Source of the DNA: Orbilia blumenaviensis
Lineage: Eukaryota; Ascomycota; Orbiliomycetes; Orbiliales; Orbiliaceae
Direction: 5' to 3'
Length of the DNA stretch: 64,000 bases
Assembly: GCA_036872755.1 (NCBI GenBank)
Contig: JAVHNS010000013.1
Coordinates: 372,001 to 436,000 of the forward strand
Shown one piece after another: positions 47,140 through 60,043 of this stretch. The notes beneath the pieces are model-generated. The model was not told the DNA's origin. It saw nothing but the letters and a program-made list of their open reading frames with translations, and did no database searches. The number at the start of each line of letters is the position of its first letter. The first letter of the stretch is position 1. The position numbers and the translations under genes were made by a program.

Positions 47140-48325
47140 ATGGAGGGATACCGCAGAAAGGTGGCAATTTGTGGGAGTCAGGGCCTGGGCAGATACATTG
47201 CCCGGGCGATCCTAGACACTGGTGAATGGGATCTCGTAATTTTATCGAGAAATGTGAGTAACAATTTGCCCACATTCTCGCTTAAAGCTTGCATTTTCAG
47301 GCCCGCTGCACCGCATTTATGCGATGACGCGGCTTCGGTAGGGCAAAGTGGCTAACATGTTTGGTCTGTAACTATAGCCTCAGCCAGAGCTTACCGCAAA
47401 TGGAATCACCGTTAGAGCAGTTGACTATAGCTCGGTTGAAGCGATAGCACATGTTCTTAGGAGACAGCAGGTTGATACGGTTATCTCGGTTATCCCGGAT
47501 GCAGAGGTGCAGCTCAATATCATCGATGCATGTCTCGTAGCCCGGGTTCAAAGGTTCGTCCCGGCAGAGTTTGAAACCTCGCCGGACCTACGGCCCCTGT
47601 ATGACCCAAGCGACAAAACGACTGTATGGGTTCGTTTGAATGAGGTTAGAACACATCTTGAGGTAAGTTTGTGGTGTATTTGTGGACAACCTCACATGTA
47701 GTTGTTACTGACATCTGACATCAAATTTAGTCGACTGTTTTTTCCTGTGGCCTTTTCATGGAGTATTTCGCTCCTGGAGGTTGGAGGGCTTGCGGCAGCT
47801 ACGGCTGGAATGACGGAACATTTCTGCTCGATATCGAGCGAAAAAGGGCCAAGTTTCCAGTGCAGCTAGCGGATCGTCCTGATTTAAATGCCGTTGTTTG
47901 TTTGACATCTGCCGCAGATGTCGCTCGTTTTGTCGCTGCCTCTTTATTCCTTCGATCATGGCCGACTGAAATGAAAATGTTTGGGGACCGTTTGCGACTC
48001 GACCAGCTTTTAGATGTCGCCCAATACGTCCGAGGTAAGTTGCACCTTTGGCTCCCTGTGCATGACGCATAAAAATTTTATCAAAAACATATCACTAACC
48101 ACCTCTTTTTCAAAAATAGCACGCGATTTCAAACTCAAGGTTATCCCTGAAGATGAGATCGAATTTCAAATACAGCGGACAGCAGACTGGAAGGCTCAAC
48201 GCGAGCTCCAGACTATGCGCAGCATTCTGGCCAGCGAATATGATATTGGCCACAGAGACCTCAATGCCATGTTCCCAGACATCCGGCCGACTTCTTTCAA
48301 AAACTTCCTCCGGCAATACTGGTAA
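47140..48325 (+). CDS. NmrA/isoflavone-reductase-like NAD(P)-binding protein
   Basis: Atypical short-chain-dehydrogenase-fold protein of the NmrA/PCBER/isoflavone reductase group. Members are either NAD(P)H-dependent reductases or dinucleotide-sensing regulators. Four exons: 47140-47253, 47378-47662, 47731-48034 and 48120-48325, all in phase, giving 302 aa, the usual size. The N-terminus carries the nucleotide-binding glycine motif KVAICGSQGLGRYIARAIL. The Rossmann core continues with VDTVISVIPDAEVQLNIIDACL and the family's RFVPAEFETSPD. After that come FMEYFAPGGW and an SAADVARFVAASL segment, as in PCBER-type proteins. No signal peptide or membrane segment. The catalytic Lys typical of plant PCBER is not evident, so the reductase role is uncertain. 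The start has a good context (ATCATGGAGG). A CA microsatellite begins just after the stop codon. Confidence 0.82.
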
Positions 48326-48327
48326 CC

Positions 48328-48367
<40 letters not shown>

Positions 48368-51300
48368 CTTTCCTTTTCTCTATCTTTCTTTTCTTTTTTT
48401 TTTCTTTTCCTTTTTATTTTCTTTTCTATTTCCTTTTTCCATTCGAATTTTTAACGTCCTAATGCATTTATGGGTTGGTTTGCGTTTTAGTATTTCAAGA
48501 CTTTCCTGTAGCCTATTTGCCAATTTTTGTGGATGACCAGGCATCACCGTACATATACTCTGATATATGATTTAGTCTGGGGCGTTCTTATGGTGTTTTA
48601 TTCGTTTACCTGGTTGTTTTTATCCTTTGTCTCGACGTCTATTTGGCTTGCGTTTTGGTGTTTAGTCATTTTCTTCTTCTATTTTCTCTTCGGGATGAGC
48701 ATTGCATTACACGCGCATACTTTTGCATTTCCTTTAAAGCTCTCGCCTTATACTTCTTTTGAAGCTGGTCTTGTTATTGATTTAACCTTCAGATATATCT
48801 CAACATAGCATGCATGGGTTTCTTTTTATTGATATCCTTAGACATTTTGCTTTGTTTCTTTTTCTTTCTTTGGGGTTGACAGGGGTTTAGCTATTTATAT
48901 GTTTATGGCTGTTTAAGCTTTGGTACTTGAATTGAATGCGAAGGCTTACTATCATATGCATCTGGATTCGTGTACGATTACCGACGTTGGTACCGACCTA
49001 AACTCAATAAATCGCGCTTTCAATAGATCGTCTTCGTTCGTTCGTGTCTGCCTTGCGGCTTACAAACGTAGTTACATAAGTAGTTACATAAGGAAATAGT
49101 AGAGCTATATCAAAGAAAAGAACGGCGAAGTTCACAATAACTGCCGGACATGGCCGGTCCTGTCGCGCCATATTATTCATAGAATAAAACTGCCGCTTAT
49201 CCATCGAACACGTACCTAGTTATATCGATCTTCCCATTCGGAAAACTAAGGTGGGATTTTTAACGTTAGCCATTGCTTCAGACGGAGCTGCAAGGTGAAT
49301 CTTCCCCGCATTAGCCAATCTATTCCAAGGTTTCTGAGGAGGAATTGCGGAATTAAATATACTCACATCCTATATTGTTACCTCGGCATCGCGAGATATA
49401 TTGACAGAGCGGCATTCGAAGCATGGAACAACCTTGATGCGAGGTAGATTATTCCCACACCCCCCATGTCTATTTCTTGCAAAAACTTGGCGGCGGGATA
49501 TTTTGGTTTTTTAATATATTAAATACAGATACGACGAGGTTTATATCTACACCCAAGTTCTCTCACACGCAACCGGAAAGATTACTTAAGCGTGACCTTT
49601 AATGTGCCTATAGGTGGTTCGAGAGGCAGGCCTGCGCACCGAGAAGGGGACAGGGATGCACAAACCGAAAGTCCCGACATACCTAGAGGGTTTCCAGGCA
49701 ACGTAGGGCATGAATGCAATATAATAAGGGACGGCTCTGAAGCGAGACAATATGCGCATAGGCAGTACGGCTTTATACCTAGGTTTCCATTCAATGAACT
49801 TGAGGCTAACTATCCTTTTCGGATTCCGCTTGGGTGCGTTGGCACCTTGTTGTAATCTCTCTTCAGTTTTGAATTCATGATTTTAATATTTGGCGCATTT
49901 AAGCTGTACAGCGCCGTCGCCACAATTTCGAAATTAGAGGCTGGGAAAGGGAACTCAGCCGGGTTCTAGAAGCCATTCTGTTGGAACCACGGAGTGACCC
50001 GCCCGTTTAGAGGTATCATGCTAAAAAAAAATCTAGGGCTTTTGCTGGATAAGCCGATGTCAAACGCACCCATGCCCGGCCCAAGGCCACCTGCACTCGC
50101 TTTGGCCGCGTTCACCAAAGAAACTGAAACATTTTAAAGAGCATTTTTTGTGATAAACATTCAGGATACCCGGGTCGTCAAGTTTCCTTTCGGCCTTATA
50201 TTCCCAGAGGTTTATCTTTCCAAAAACAGTTGCAGTTTTTCAATATCAATATGCGGACTTGTAAGCATTCTCCCCGTCGTAAAAATCCTTGGTATGTCGT
50301 TGTTTGAGGATGAGTTTTTCCGAACCCTACACCGTCCGCTTTAGCCACTGGCCGGCCAGCAAAGAAAAGTAAGCTACGGAATACTCTAGCGTCTTCGCTG
50401 ATCTTGGTTGAAACACCGTGCGGCTTAGGATACGAGTGTTGAAGTGGAAATTTGTGGATCTTTCGACGGGCTATTTTTGCGATACGAACTTCAGCTCGGG
50501 GTTTTTTTTACGCACATGTATTTTTTCGTATATGGAGATATGTGAAAAAGAGACTAGTTGAAAGAAGGTTCGCAGACGGGTTCAAAAACAGCACAAGTTG
50601 GTGGAAATATATGTCGAAAGTGCCATCAATACGAGGCAGCCACCACAAAACAAGGATAATTCCCGTGTCCGTTTTCTGTGGAAAAAACAACCAATAAAAT
50701 GGAGAATAATAAGAGCGAGAAAATTAGGAAATATTTGAGAATGTAGTTTAGGATGCATGGATGCTATGGCCCCGAGAAGCCTCGAAGCTTGATTTTTTAC
50801 AGTACGTCCGAAGTAGTTATCGGTTTCTTTCCAACACTGTTCCGATGTTTCTGAGACAGGCCGGGGTTACGTATGCAAGATACGGGCCACTTACCGAAAG
50901 GAAGCTAAACCGGCTGCCAAACTTATTCCTAACAACTTGTTTACTGTAATTTGACACCAACCGTTGGGATACTTGTCTTCATTAATGCTATTTATCACAC
51001 ACAGGGTTGCAATATTCGATCGCATCTGTACCAGACATTCATGTGAGTGCGGGTGGAGTCGCTGTCAGATGATAACCCTGTCTTATGTTTTTGGTTGGGG
51101 TCATGATCACTATCGTGACGTTACTAGCAGACTTGTGCTTCGAATTCCGGATGAGGTGTGGCTAAAATCCCGTCGATTATCAAAAGTTCCTGGGAGCTTT
51201 CAATATGTGGATACGCTTGTAACGTTCGAATAGACAAGCATTTGCGGCTTGCTTGTACCTGAATTTAATATAGTATGCCTTAAGATTTGCCCGTTGCGTG

Positions 51301-51754
51301 CTTTTGGTCGTTCTTGTGTCCGGGCGGGGCAGGCCAGGGGGATCAGTCCGTGGGGCCGTAGTTTCAATATGGTAGAGATTGCAAAGCAAGCTTGTTGACA
51401 GGTCCTCAGACGAGGTTTAAAAAGATCAAGACAGGATCCTCCGGTTTTTCCATCTTGCATCTGTTGAGTTCCTTGAGTTTGACGGCTTTATTTTTGATAT
51501 TCAAAATACTTGCAGCAGGCACATTTTAATATTTTCAGTTTCGAGGTCGTTGAGGCCTGCCTTCTTGTGTCGTGCTGCTGACAGGGATAAAAAGAGCAAA
51601 AAACAAAGGCCACGGACGACAAACAAACGGAACTATATTCGGCGGTTTTAAGGAAATTTACTTTTGCAATTGCGCCACCTGCACCGGCACAGCTGATATC
51701 ACAGGACAACACTTTGCAATTTTTGCAGGAGCTGGGAGCGACTTCTGGAAAACG
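48326..51754. other. Spacer of about 3.4 kb
   Basis: After the microsatellite and a T/C-rich 3' flank, no gene is supported up to the SET-domain gene. Frames at 49592-49855, 50452-50697 and 50964-51233 lack motifs, and several begin at non-ATG codons. AT-rich in part. Confidence 0.5.
48329..48364. repeat. (AC)18 microsatellite
   Basis: Eighteen AC units start 4 nt downstream of the NmrA-like stop codon, so they lie in its 3' UTR. Confidence 0.95.
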
Positions 51755-53520
51755 ATGTATCGAGAATTTCTATCGTCAGATGCATTGCCTGCATGGGCGT
51801 CGTTCAATAACATTAACTTCAACGGTATCAGGGTCGAATATGTGGGAGGTGAACCGGTTGATTCTGGCCTTGCAGTCAAGCTGCAGCCCTCCAAACTAGA
51901 TTCATCCAGACCGCTGCTAAGAGTGCCAAGGCATCTCATCTTGTGCCAGGATATGGTTGATGCGCATGCAAAAACCGATATGCATCTGCGAGAAGCCCTT
52001 GCAGCTGCCGGTCCGCTGGCAATGACTCCGAGAGGTGTGTAGTGAAACCCCCCTCTATAGCTACGGCCTTGAGGCCCAAACCAACACCCGTACAAAGCTG
52101 TCTATAAAAAAAAACACCGTCTCTGATACACTGTAGCATTTTAGGCGCGATAATAATTTTCCTGATTATGAAAATTACCAATGCGGTATCCTTATCTGAG
52201 CCAAAATCCGTCGGCGTGAAGTGCGCCTGGACGGAGTATGTTAAATTTCTGCCATCTGTTTCAGTACCAACATGCTGGTCTGAGCAGGAACGAGAGCTTT
52301 TAAAAGGAACTTCGTTATACGTAGCCGTCAGTGCCAAACTTGCGGCCCTCGATGCCGAATTTCATGCCTTCAAACTGGCTACACAAAACATTGCCTGGTG
52401 TCGGAAAGTATGGTGGGATGAAAAGCGCCTGACGTTCCTAGACTGGCTGGATTGCGATGCTTGGTTGAGGAGTAGAGTCTTACAACTGCCGGACCTGGGG
52501 TTATCGATGATACCTTTCCTCGACTTTTGCAACCATAGGTCATTCCCTAACTCGTTCTACGACCTGGACGACGAGGGAAATATTATCTTAATACACAGCC
52601 TATGTGCACTGGGGCAAAGCAGTCAGGTGATCGAGGAAATAACGATAAAGTGAGTTTCAAACCCTTGTCTATAAAGTGTGAAGAGTCGCCACCGTGGACG
52701 GAGCTAACCATTAGTTTAGCTATGGTGAGGAGAAAAGTGCGTCTGAAATGGTCTTCTCCTACGGGTTCGTTGATCTGGATAGGCCTACGGCATCCTGGAT
52801 GGCCCTGGATCTCAAGGATCATGAAAGTTTAGGAGACGATAGTTCGACAATGGTGTTCGTGAGGGCGAAACAAAGGCTCCTAGACAGTGCGCCAACGTTA
52901 CTTTTGATTGATATGGGGACCTCAGTAGAATGGACAAGTGACTATATCTGGTGGGCAAATTCGGATTGTGGATCCCCCCTTTAATCCTGGTTCAAATCCG
53001 CTAAATACGATCGCGATATCGGTAGGCTCATGTGTGTTAATCACGAAGACGGGTTTAATATCCAAGTAATGCAGCAAAACGACGGGTCTCAGCACTTACA
53101 AGCATTCTTCGACGACCAGCCGTTAATAAACCTTGCCTCATTGGTTGATCTATTGAGAATGAAACCATTGTGGCCAATCTATCAGCTGCGAGCGCTAACA
53201 TTGGTCGAGGAGCGAGTCCACAGACAGCTTGCAGATTTAAACGAGTCCGAAGCCCTGTGTAACGAGTATAACAGCCAAAAGACGGTTGGAGACCAGATAT
53301 GGCATGTTTCTCAGAATCTGCGAACCTTAGAGAAGGCCTTGTTGGAAAAGACCATGCTCGTTTTGGGAAGTCAGGTGAGTGTGATATGATCCGTTGGTCC
53401 ATTTGGGACCCAGGTTTCCCCATATTTTGTTGCCCCATTCCCCAGGTTCGTGACGCTGGTAATGCGGGGGTGGTGGCAAACGACCCCGACGAAAGACACC
53501 AAAGCGGATCGGCCACTTAG
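51755..53520 (+). CDS. SET-domain protein lysine methyltransferase (RKM/SETD6-like)
   Basis: Predicted AdoMet-dependent lysine methyltransferase acting on non-histone proteins. Five exons: 51755-52034, 52145-52649, 52720-52950, 53026-53374 and 53446-53520. Phases agree and give 479 aa. The split SET domain shows LLRVPRHLILCQDMV, then AIIIFLIMKI, WTEYVKFLP, IPFLDFCNHRS (N223, H224) and the C-terminal SET signature NYGEEKSASEMVFSYGF (from N262). The C-terminal part resembles the Rubisco-LSMT substrate-binding domain (CVNHEDGFNIQVMQ, then a helical Leu/Glu-rich segment). The third intron (52951-53025) contains an in-frame TAA. Splicing GTGGGC to GGTAG restores the expected YIWLMCVNHEDGF. The start at 51755 gives MYREFLSSDALPAWASF. 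The frame is open further upstream without conserved sequence, so a missed first exon is possible. The last exon is weakly conserved. Confidence 0.8.
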
Positions 53521-56500
53521 CGGCTGGGCTGACCCTGTCTACGATATCTAGAAAGAACATTTACTTGGTTCCGATGTTGTCCGAAAATACCTTAGTGATA
53601 TGCAGACAGATCTTCACGAAGCGGAAGAGGATTTAACCTAGTCCAAGGACTGCGATTTCGGCGGCTGGGGGGAAATTTTCGAAACTGGCAAACATCTTCT
53701 TTGGTCACGGCAGCACCTGGGAGGACTTTACATCTTTTTATTATCATTTTTTTCCTTGTAAATATTTCTCTCTCTTCACCGGTTTTATTCTTGTATATAA
53801 ATTTTGCAATAAGGTTCTGAGTGTCAGGCATACATATATAATGTATGCTGTCCAAAAACCCACAAGGTTTTTTCCCTTCTCGTTTTGATGGAATCAAATA
53901 GCCTATTCGGATGGTTATACAAAGGGTTCACACACGACAGCGTATCGGGTTTTTGAAAGATCGTGGGAATCTTGCAGCGCAAATGCCATACGGCGGGTAA
54001 ATTGCCATATGGCGATCATCATTTAACCGGTGGCACAGAGACCAGAGGCGAATGGTGCCAACACCAATAGTGCCCCGCGCCCGCAGCATGGCGCATCGGA
54101 CATAGAGTAATGATTTCGTCAGGGCTTGGTATTCTCAGGGACAAACTGACGACAGCTGTGTGTTGAAATGTGCGACATCCGACATCCTGCTATCGCACCG
54201 ATAGCGATGGGACATTTTATGTTTTTGATTCCTTACAAGTTCCACGGTACATACATACGGTTTAGGAACTTTTCGGAGCTAGGTTTGGTGGATTTGCGCG
54301 ACTTAATGACCCGCATTTGGAATAAGTTGCCGTTTTCTTTCAAAATGCACGAGTCCAACAATTCTCGGTGGGCATCGAACGGCTGCGCAGCTATCCCAAG
54401 ATGAGATATATCAGAGAGTATCTGGGGAGACCCTGCTAATCACGGTTCAGTCATTGCGAAGCCGCAAAGATGAGCAGGGCCCATCGACTGTAACAAATCT
54501 GAATCCCAGACGAAGAGTTTGAGGCAGGAAACAAAAGAAAAAAGAAAAAGAAAAAGGGACCATGGTCGATTTCAACAGTCGCCACACAGGTTATTTTTGA
54601 CTTTGATCGCACAGGGGAAGGAAGAGGATCAAGACGCAATGCAATGTCTGCGTGGTGTGTGTGTGCGTGAGTGAGTATTATAAATACAAAAGGGATTGCT
54701 GGGGCATGTTACTTAACTCTATGTAAGTGTGTATGTAGGCGAGATTTGTGCTTGATATGTATGAAGGAATGAAAATTTCGAAGAAAACCCGGAGAGATTG
54801 AAGTTCCGTGCGATCCGATATTATTATTATTATGTATGTATATAGAATTATTTCATCTCGCTTTACGAATTGAATCCTCGTAGTGGACGGTTCTTTTTAA
54901 CATTAACGTTTGATGTTAACATGTTGGGGTGGTGGAAAGCTGCTTACTGAGGTATACTAGTAATGTATGAGAAATCAACGCAAGGACCTCGAAGCCTCGA
55001 GCCTCGGGGAACAAATTTTCGTCCACTGGTCCGATATTGGAGTGGAATTTCCCATCGACTTCTGCGCAGGTCTTTGTAAGTTACTCAATGCATAAGTATC
55101 GACCTACTTATGCAGCTCTGAGCCGTCCCGAAGTGCTGAAATACCGTTCTGCAGCAGCAATACTTCAAGCCACACCCTGTCAATAGCAAGGAATAATATC
55201 TCTAGCGCCCTTGGAGGTAGCTTGAAATGGAGGGGTGGATCTCGAATTCCACGTTCTCGTCCATGTATGTGGTATCGGTTGCGCAGGCAGTAGCGATATG
55301 AGGGAAATGACAGTGACAGTACTTGTACCTGCGAACCGAAAATTAAGGATGCTGACGACAAGTACTGGTACGGAAGTGCACGAGAATAGAATAAGAAAGC
55401 GAAGGGCGGGCGCAGGCTAGTTAGAGAGAGGAAGAGACAGCTCCACAGTAAAAAGCAAGTCCCGGGCAGGAAAAAGCTGGGGATGGGGGATCGGTAGTAC
55501 GCTATACTTGCTGGCTAGCTAGCATCTTTTGGGGAAAGGAAGAAAGAAAAAACAAAAAGGATGGAGGATGAAAGGGTACATTCAACGAAGTGGCCTGTTT
55601 GGAAAAAAACGTATGGTATCTCCAGAGTGGGTCGAGAACCGAGCCCCAGAATGAAAAGGCGAGACTTGGGGTAAAGCATACATACATACTCCGTACTTGG
55701 GGGAAGGGTGGAGGGTGGAGGGGGTGAGGGGGGTTTCTGGACGGACTTTGCATCCTCCATGTATGGATGTATGTACTGGTAGTATGTATGTATATGGTAT
55801 AGCACACTCTTTATTATGTGGATGGCAAGTAATAGGCAAGCAGGCAAACGCTGTATCTTAGAGAGAAAAGAAACTGGTCATCCGGGGCTCAGAACCGGGC
55901 TAGTTAACCTGATGTTATATTTTATTTTTCTTCTTCTCTCTCTCTCTGCCACTGCCAGTGATACTTTGCTATTTTATTTTTTTAACTCACGGTTAGGTGC
56001 GTTCGCCTCAGCTAGGTTTCGCTCGCCAGTTTCTTAAATACTTGCCCCTTCCTCCAGGGTTCTATTGCATTCTCTCCATTTCAATATCTTTTGTCACCTT
56101 TCTTATAATCCCTTGCGATCAATCGATTTGACTTGCGATTGCATGCTTCTGGCCGGCCTGACAACATCATCACATCTTCAAATCTTCAAAAGAGCTGACT
56201 GATTCCCCCTTGCGAAATCCGATCCAACCGTTTTATATTTTCGTCCGTCCATGTGATTTCTTTTTTTCCTGCGCGACCCGGCCGAGGCTATCTGACTGAC
56301 ACTGATAATCTGATATAAGAAAGAGAAAGAGAAAAAAAAAAAACTTACCCTTTCTTGACCATTCGCATATCATATCATAACATTCTCATAACCGCCCGAT
56401 CCAAGATCAAGAAAGAAAGAAAAGAATACCCCGTAAATTCACTTATCTCCAGATCTTTCACCCCTCATTATCTCTTAATATCGACTATCCATCCTGTCTC

Positions 56501-56997
56501 TTATTTTTTATTTTATTTTTTTCCCCCCTTCCCAGCAAAGCAGGCTTCAGGAACAGGAAACGGGGAACAGGTATTATTCGATCGCGTGCGAGCTAAAAAA
56601 ACCCAAAAACCACAGAGGGATCAATCGAAAGCAGGGCATGCTCGGGGCATCCGAAGGAACTTGCCGATTCAACCAACCAGCAGAGCTCAATTACTCGTGC
56701 GAAGCCTAGACACGAAAAGTGGTCTGAGGTGTGCTTTTGGAACCAGCTCGAGCCCTTCAACATTTTTGGATCTCAAGCGCAGCCCATCCTGAAGAGACTA
56801 GCCTCGGGATAACGGATCCACTAGCGTGGGCAATAAGCTTCTCCACCGAGAGTGCGTACCATTGGTACTAGTCTCTGTACCACGAAAACCGATCGCAGTC
56901 CAACAGATACTAGGGGCTCTAGCTATCGATATATGGTATCGCCTTCATCTATCATCCTCTCATCCTTTCATCATTAATCCCGAACCATCGTATCAAA
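53521..56997. other. Spacer of about 3.5 kb with the FacB-homologue promoter and leader
   Basis: No gene is supported between the SET-domain gene and the FacB homologue. The right half (about 55900-56997) is pyrimidine-rich in places and probably contains the promoter and long 5' leader, with several upstream ATGs. Frames at 54168-54404 and 55502-55847 lack motifs. Confidence 0.5.
56933..56977 (+). promoter_or_regulatory. Candidate upstream ORF in the FacB-homologue leader
   Basis: An ATG at 56933 opens a 14-codon Ser/Ile/His-rich frame that ends with TAA 20 nt before the FacB-homologue start codon. If transcribed in the leader, it would reduce initiation at the main ATG. The transcription start is not visible from sequence. 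Confidence 0.4.
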
Positions 56998-59900
56998 ATG
57001 CCCGGAATCATCCCTATGAAACTAATCAAGACTGGGAACTCGAACCAAGTTCGTGTTGCCCAGGCCTGTGATCGTTGTCGAAGTAAAAAGGTACGGTGAA
57101 ACTTTCTCCTTTCGTCCGGTATCCACTAAGCCGCATATATACCGATGTGGAGACGAACTTCATGCTGACCCAGGTCATTTAAACTCATAGATCCGATGTG
57201 ACGGCATAAGACCAAGTGTATGTCGATGTTCTTGCCCTTCTGCCGAAATTAATTATCTTTTGTCCTTTTGAATTTTTCATTCAAAATGCAAATGGTTTTT
57301 TTTTTGTCTGTCCCAACATGGCTAACAGTCGAGTGATCCCGCCAGTGCTCACAATGTGCCAGCGTCGGCTTCCAATGCAAGACTTCGGACAAGCTTTCGC
57401 GGAGAGCTTTTCCTCGGGGGTACACAGAATCCCTTGAGGAGCGTGTAAGGTCTCTCGAGGCTGAGGTCACAGAGCTCAAGAGTCTTCTTGATGCTAAAGA
57501 CGAACAACTGGATGTCCTTTCGAGGTTGCATTCTTTCTCTCCATATTCTCCGTCGTCGCTGTCGTCGACAAGTCCGAAGCGACCCACACCTAGTAAAACT
57601 GTTTCCGAATCTTCAGGCCCTTCTGCCGCTGAGCCGGAGGACTGTTGCAGTGAAGATGACATCTTTGCTATGCCCGAGTCGTCTTCCCTTGTTCATGATG
57701 GCAAGTCCGGGGAGTTCTATACCGGTGCATCTAGTGGTCGTGCCTTCATTGGTATGCTTCTTACACTCTCTTTCCCTCCCTCCCTCTCACCCGTAACCCA
57801 TTCCCAATAATAATTATCTTTTGATAATAATATGTATTAACTCTTACATTTCTTATGTGAAGACATCTTCAAGTCTCGGATGAAGGAGACTAGCCCATGC
57901 GACATCGAGTTCTCCGGTAATACCTTCTTCACTCGTAAGGAGCGTATCGTCAAAATATTCCCCAATCGGTCGGCGGCCCACGCTGTTAAGCCTCCACCTC
58001 GGATGATCTCGGACCTACTCGTCACTGCTTTCTTCCAGGAATATCACCCACTCTTCCCGGTCCTACATAGACCCAAGTTCCTTTCCATCTACGAGAACCT
58101 TATCAACTGCGAGCAAGAGTCACCTGAATACCCTCGAGAGTATCACGAGATCGCTCAACTCTTCCTTGTCTTCTCGATAGCATCTTCCCAAAGCGAAACC
58201 AGGAATACTGCCGAACATGAATCTTTCACGAGACAATGGCAGTATGCCCTCGAGGCCATTATGCTTGAACCTTCATTGGAAAGTCTGCAATGCCTTGTGC
58301 TGGCGCAACTCTATTGCATGTCCATCGGAGACGATAGCAGACTCAACCAATACAAGAGCTTGGCTGTTGGTACCGCCCTTCGTCTCGGATTGAACCAAGA
58401 CCAGAAGAAGTTTGGTGTCACTGCTCTCCAACTTGAGATGAGGAAGCGTGCCTTCTGGTGTGTTTACTTACTCGATGCGTGAGTTGCCCCCGAAGTATCC
58501 CTCTTGTTGTGTTGAACCTTCACTAACCTAAAGCATAATGATAGATTCTCTGCATCCATGCTTGGCCTTCCCACATTAATTAGTGATGATGAAGTCAACG
58601 CTGAGTACCCTGCCGACATTGATGATGAATATGTCTCCGAGTCCGGCTTCTTACCCACAATGCCTGGTGACCACACTAAGATCTCTAGTGCACTTGCCTT
58701 GTTCCGTGGTTCAAGGATCCTTTCGAAAGTTCTTTCTACAGTCTATTCGATGAAGTCGAGTAACAGGCAATCATACAAACAGCTTCAGCAACTGGAACAG
58801 GATTTGGATAATTGGAAGATGAACTTGCCCGAACATCTCCGACTTGAATTCGTTAATGGAATGCCGGGTACAAATATTGTTCATAGCCGGTCGCCGCTTT
58901 TGGTAAGTGGTGTCTCGTATCTTGGGTCTAGAATTACATTAGTCTTTTAAGTTTACTAACATAGCCGTATAGGTTTTCGCATACTACTACATCAGAATTT
59001 TAATACATCGATCTACCATTGGCTCCGACGCTAATACTGGGGCTGGATCTGTACACGCTGTTGTCGAGTCTAGCAATCGGATGTTCCAAATCGTTAAGCT
59101 TTTGGAAGAGCGGAAGCTTGGGTTTTCTTTCTGCCTGAACAAGAACCAGGCCCTCCTTCTATGCACCTTCGCAATACTCCATGGTGCAACCGACTACGCC
59201 CATGATGGTATCCTTGCTAAGGATACACAAAAGCTTGTGTCCGAGATTCTCAACACTTTACAGAAGAACAGATACCCCTTGGCTAAGGCACTGAACGTTA
59301 TCGCATCGTCTTTGTTTAAACTCGGGAGGAAGTCTGTCAGCTTGGAAGCTAGTCCGTCACCATCGTTACCTGGCCCCATCCGGGATGATGTTCAACAACT
59401 GCGTCGGGCCTATTCCGTTTCTTCGAAGTCTCAGGATAAACAAAAGCCCCGCCAGATCCAAACCGATGTATCGCCCTCGGGTAACATGTCACCTCCATCC
59501 AGCCTTACATACCATTCCAACTGGAGCCGACAGAGCCTCCCACCACAAGGAGTCTCCCCTAAATCACTTCATAACACAAAGGGCATGTCCCCGCCTTGTC
59601 CGATAACTCCAATCACTCCCAATGTCGATAAATCGGGTGGTTCCGACATCTATAGTTGGAGTATGGAAACTACACCTACCGGCCGCCAAGCCGCTGCTAG
59701 TGGGTCCGAATGGGAAAGGATGCTGGCCTTAATGGATCAAAACCAGGGAATTAACATCTACGGTGGGGGCAGTAATTTCGAATCCCCGGTTGACCTCAAC
59801 GCAACCCTGGAATCGCCCTCGGATAGTGCGGACCGAAGAGACAGCAACTCCACAAGGTCGATATATGAAGTTCTACACCCGACAGCTGCAAGCGTGTCCT

Positions 59901-60043
59901 CTTTCTCGAATTTCAGCGACGAGGATCTAGCGCTACCGATGTTTGATACCGATAATACATCTGGCTATTATCCGGACTTAATGACTGGCGCAATACCTAT
60001 TCCTGGAGCACCTCTTAATCTCGACAGTACCTGGACACTATGA
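56998..60043 (+). CDS. facB: Zn2Cys6 acetate-utilisation regulator FacB/Cat8/ACU-15
   Basis: Nuclear transcription activator of genes for acetate use, the glyoxylate cycle and gluconeogenesis. Six exons: 56998-57090, 57191-57217, 57346-57751, 57863-58478, 58545-58902 and 58973-60043. Phases agree and give 856 aa, near A. nidulans FacB (867 aa). The start MPGIIPMK matches the family N-terminus. The Zn cluster (from C24) has perfect C-X2-C-X6-C-X6-C-X2-C-X6-C spacing, spread over three exons, one of only 27 nt. A conserved linker ([19 protein letters not shown]) and a dimerisation coiled coil ([20 protein letters not shown]) follow. The fungal transcription factor domain spans about aa 220-480 ([32 protein letters not shown]). 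The C-terminus is Ser/Pro-rich and acidic, typical of an activation domain. The leader contains a candidate upstream ORF. The assignment is strong from the DNA-binding region. Confidence 0.93.

Noticed and set aside
52985..53020. tRNA-like T-loop string (GGTTCAAATCC) near 52990
   Set aside because: No acceptor stem, anticodon arm or A box at the right distance. It lies inside the third intron of the SET gene.
51755..53520. SET gene as a pseudogene with an internal TAA
   Set aside because: A phase-matched intron removes the stop and restores the family motif, so an intact gene is the simpler reading.
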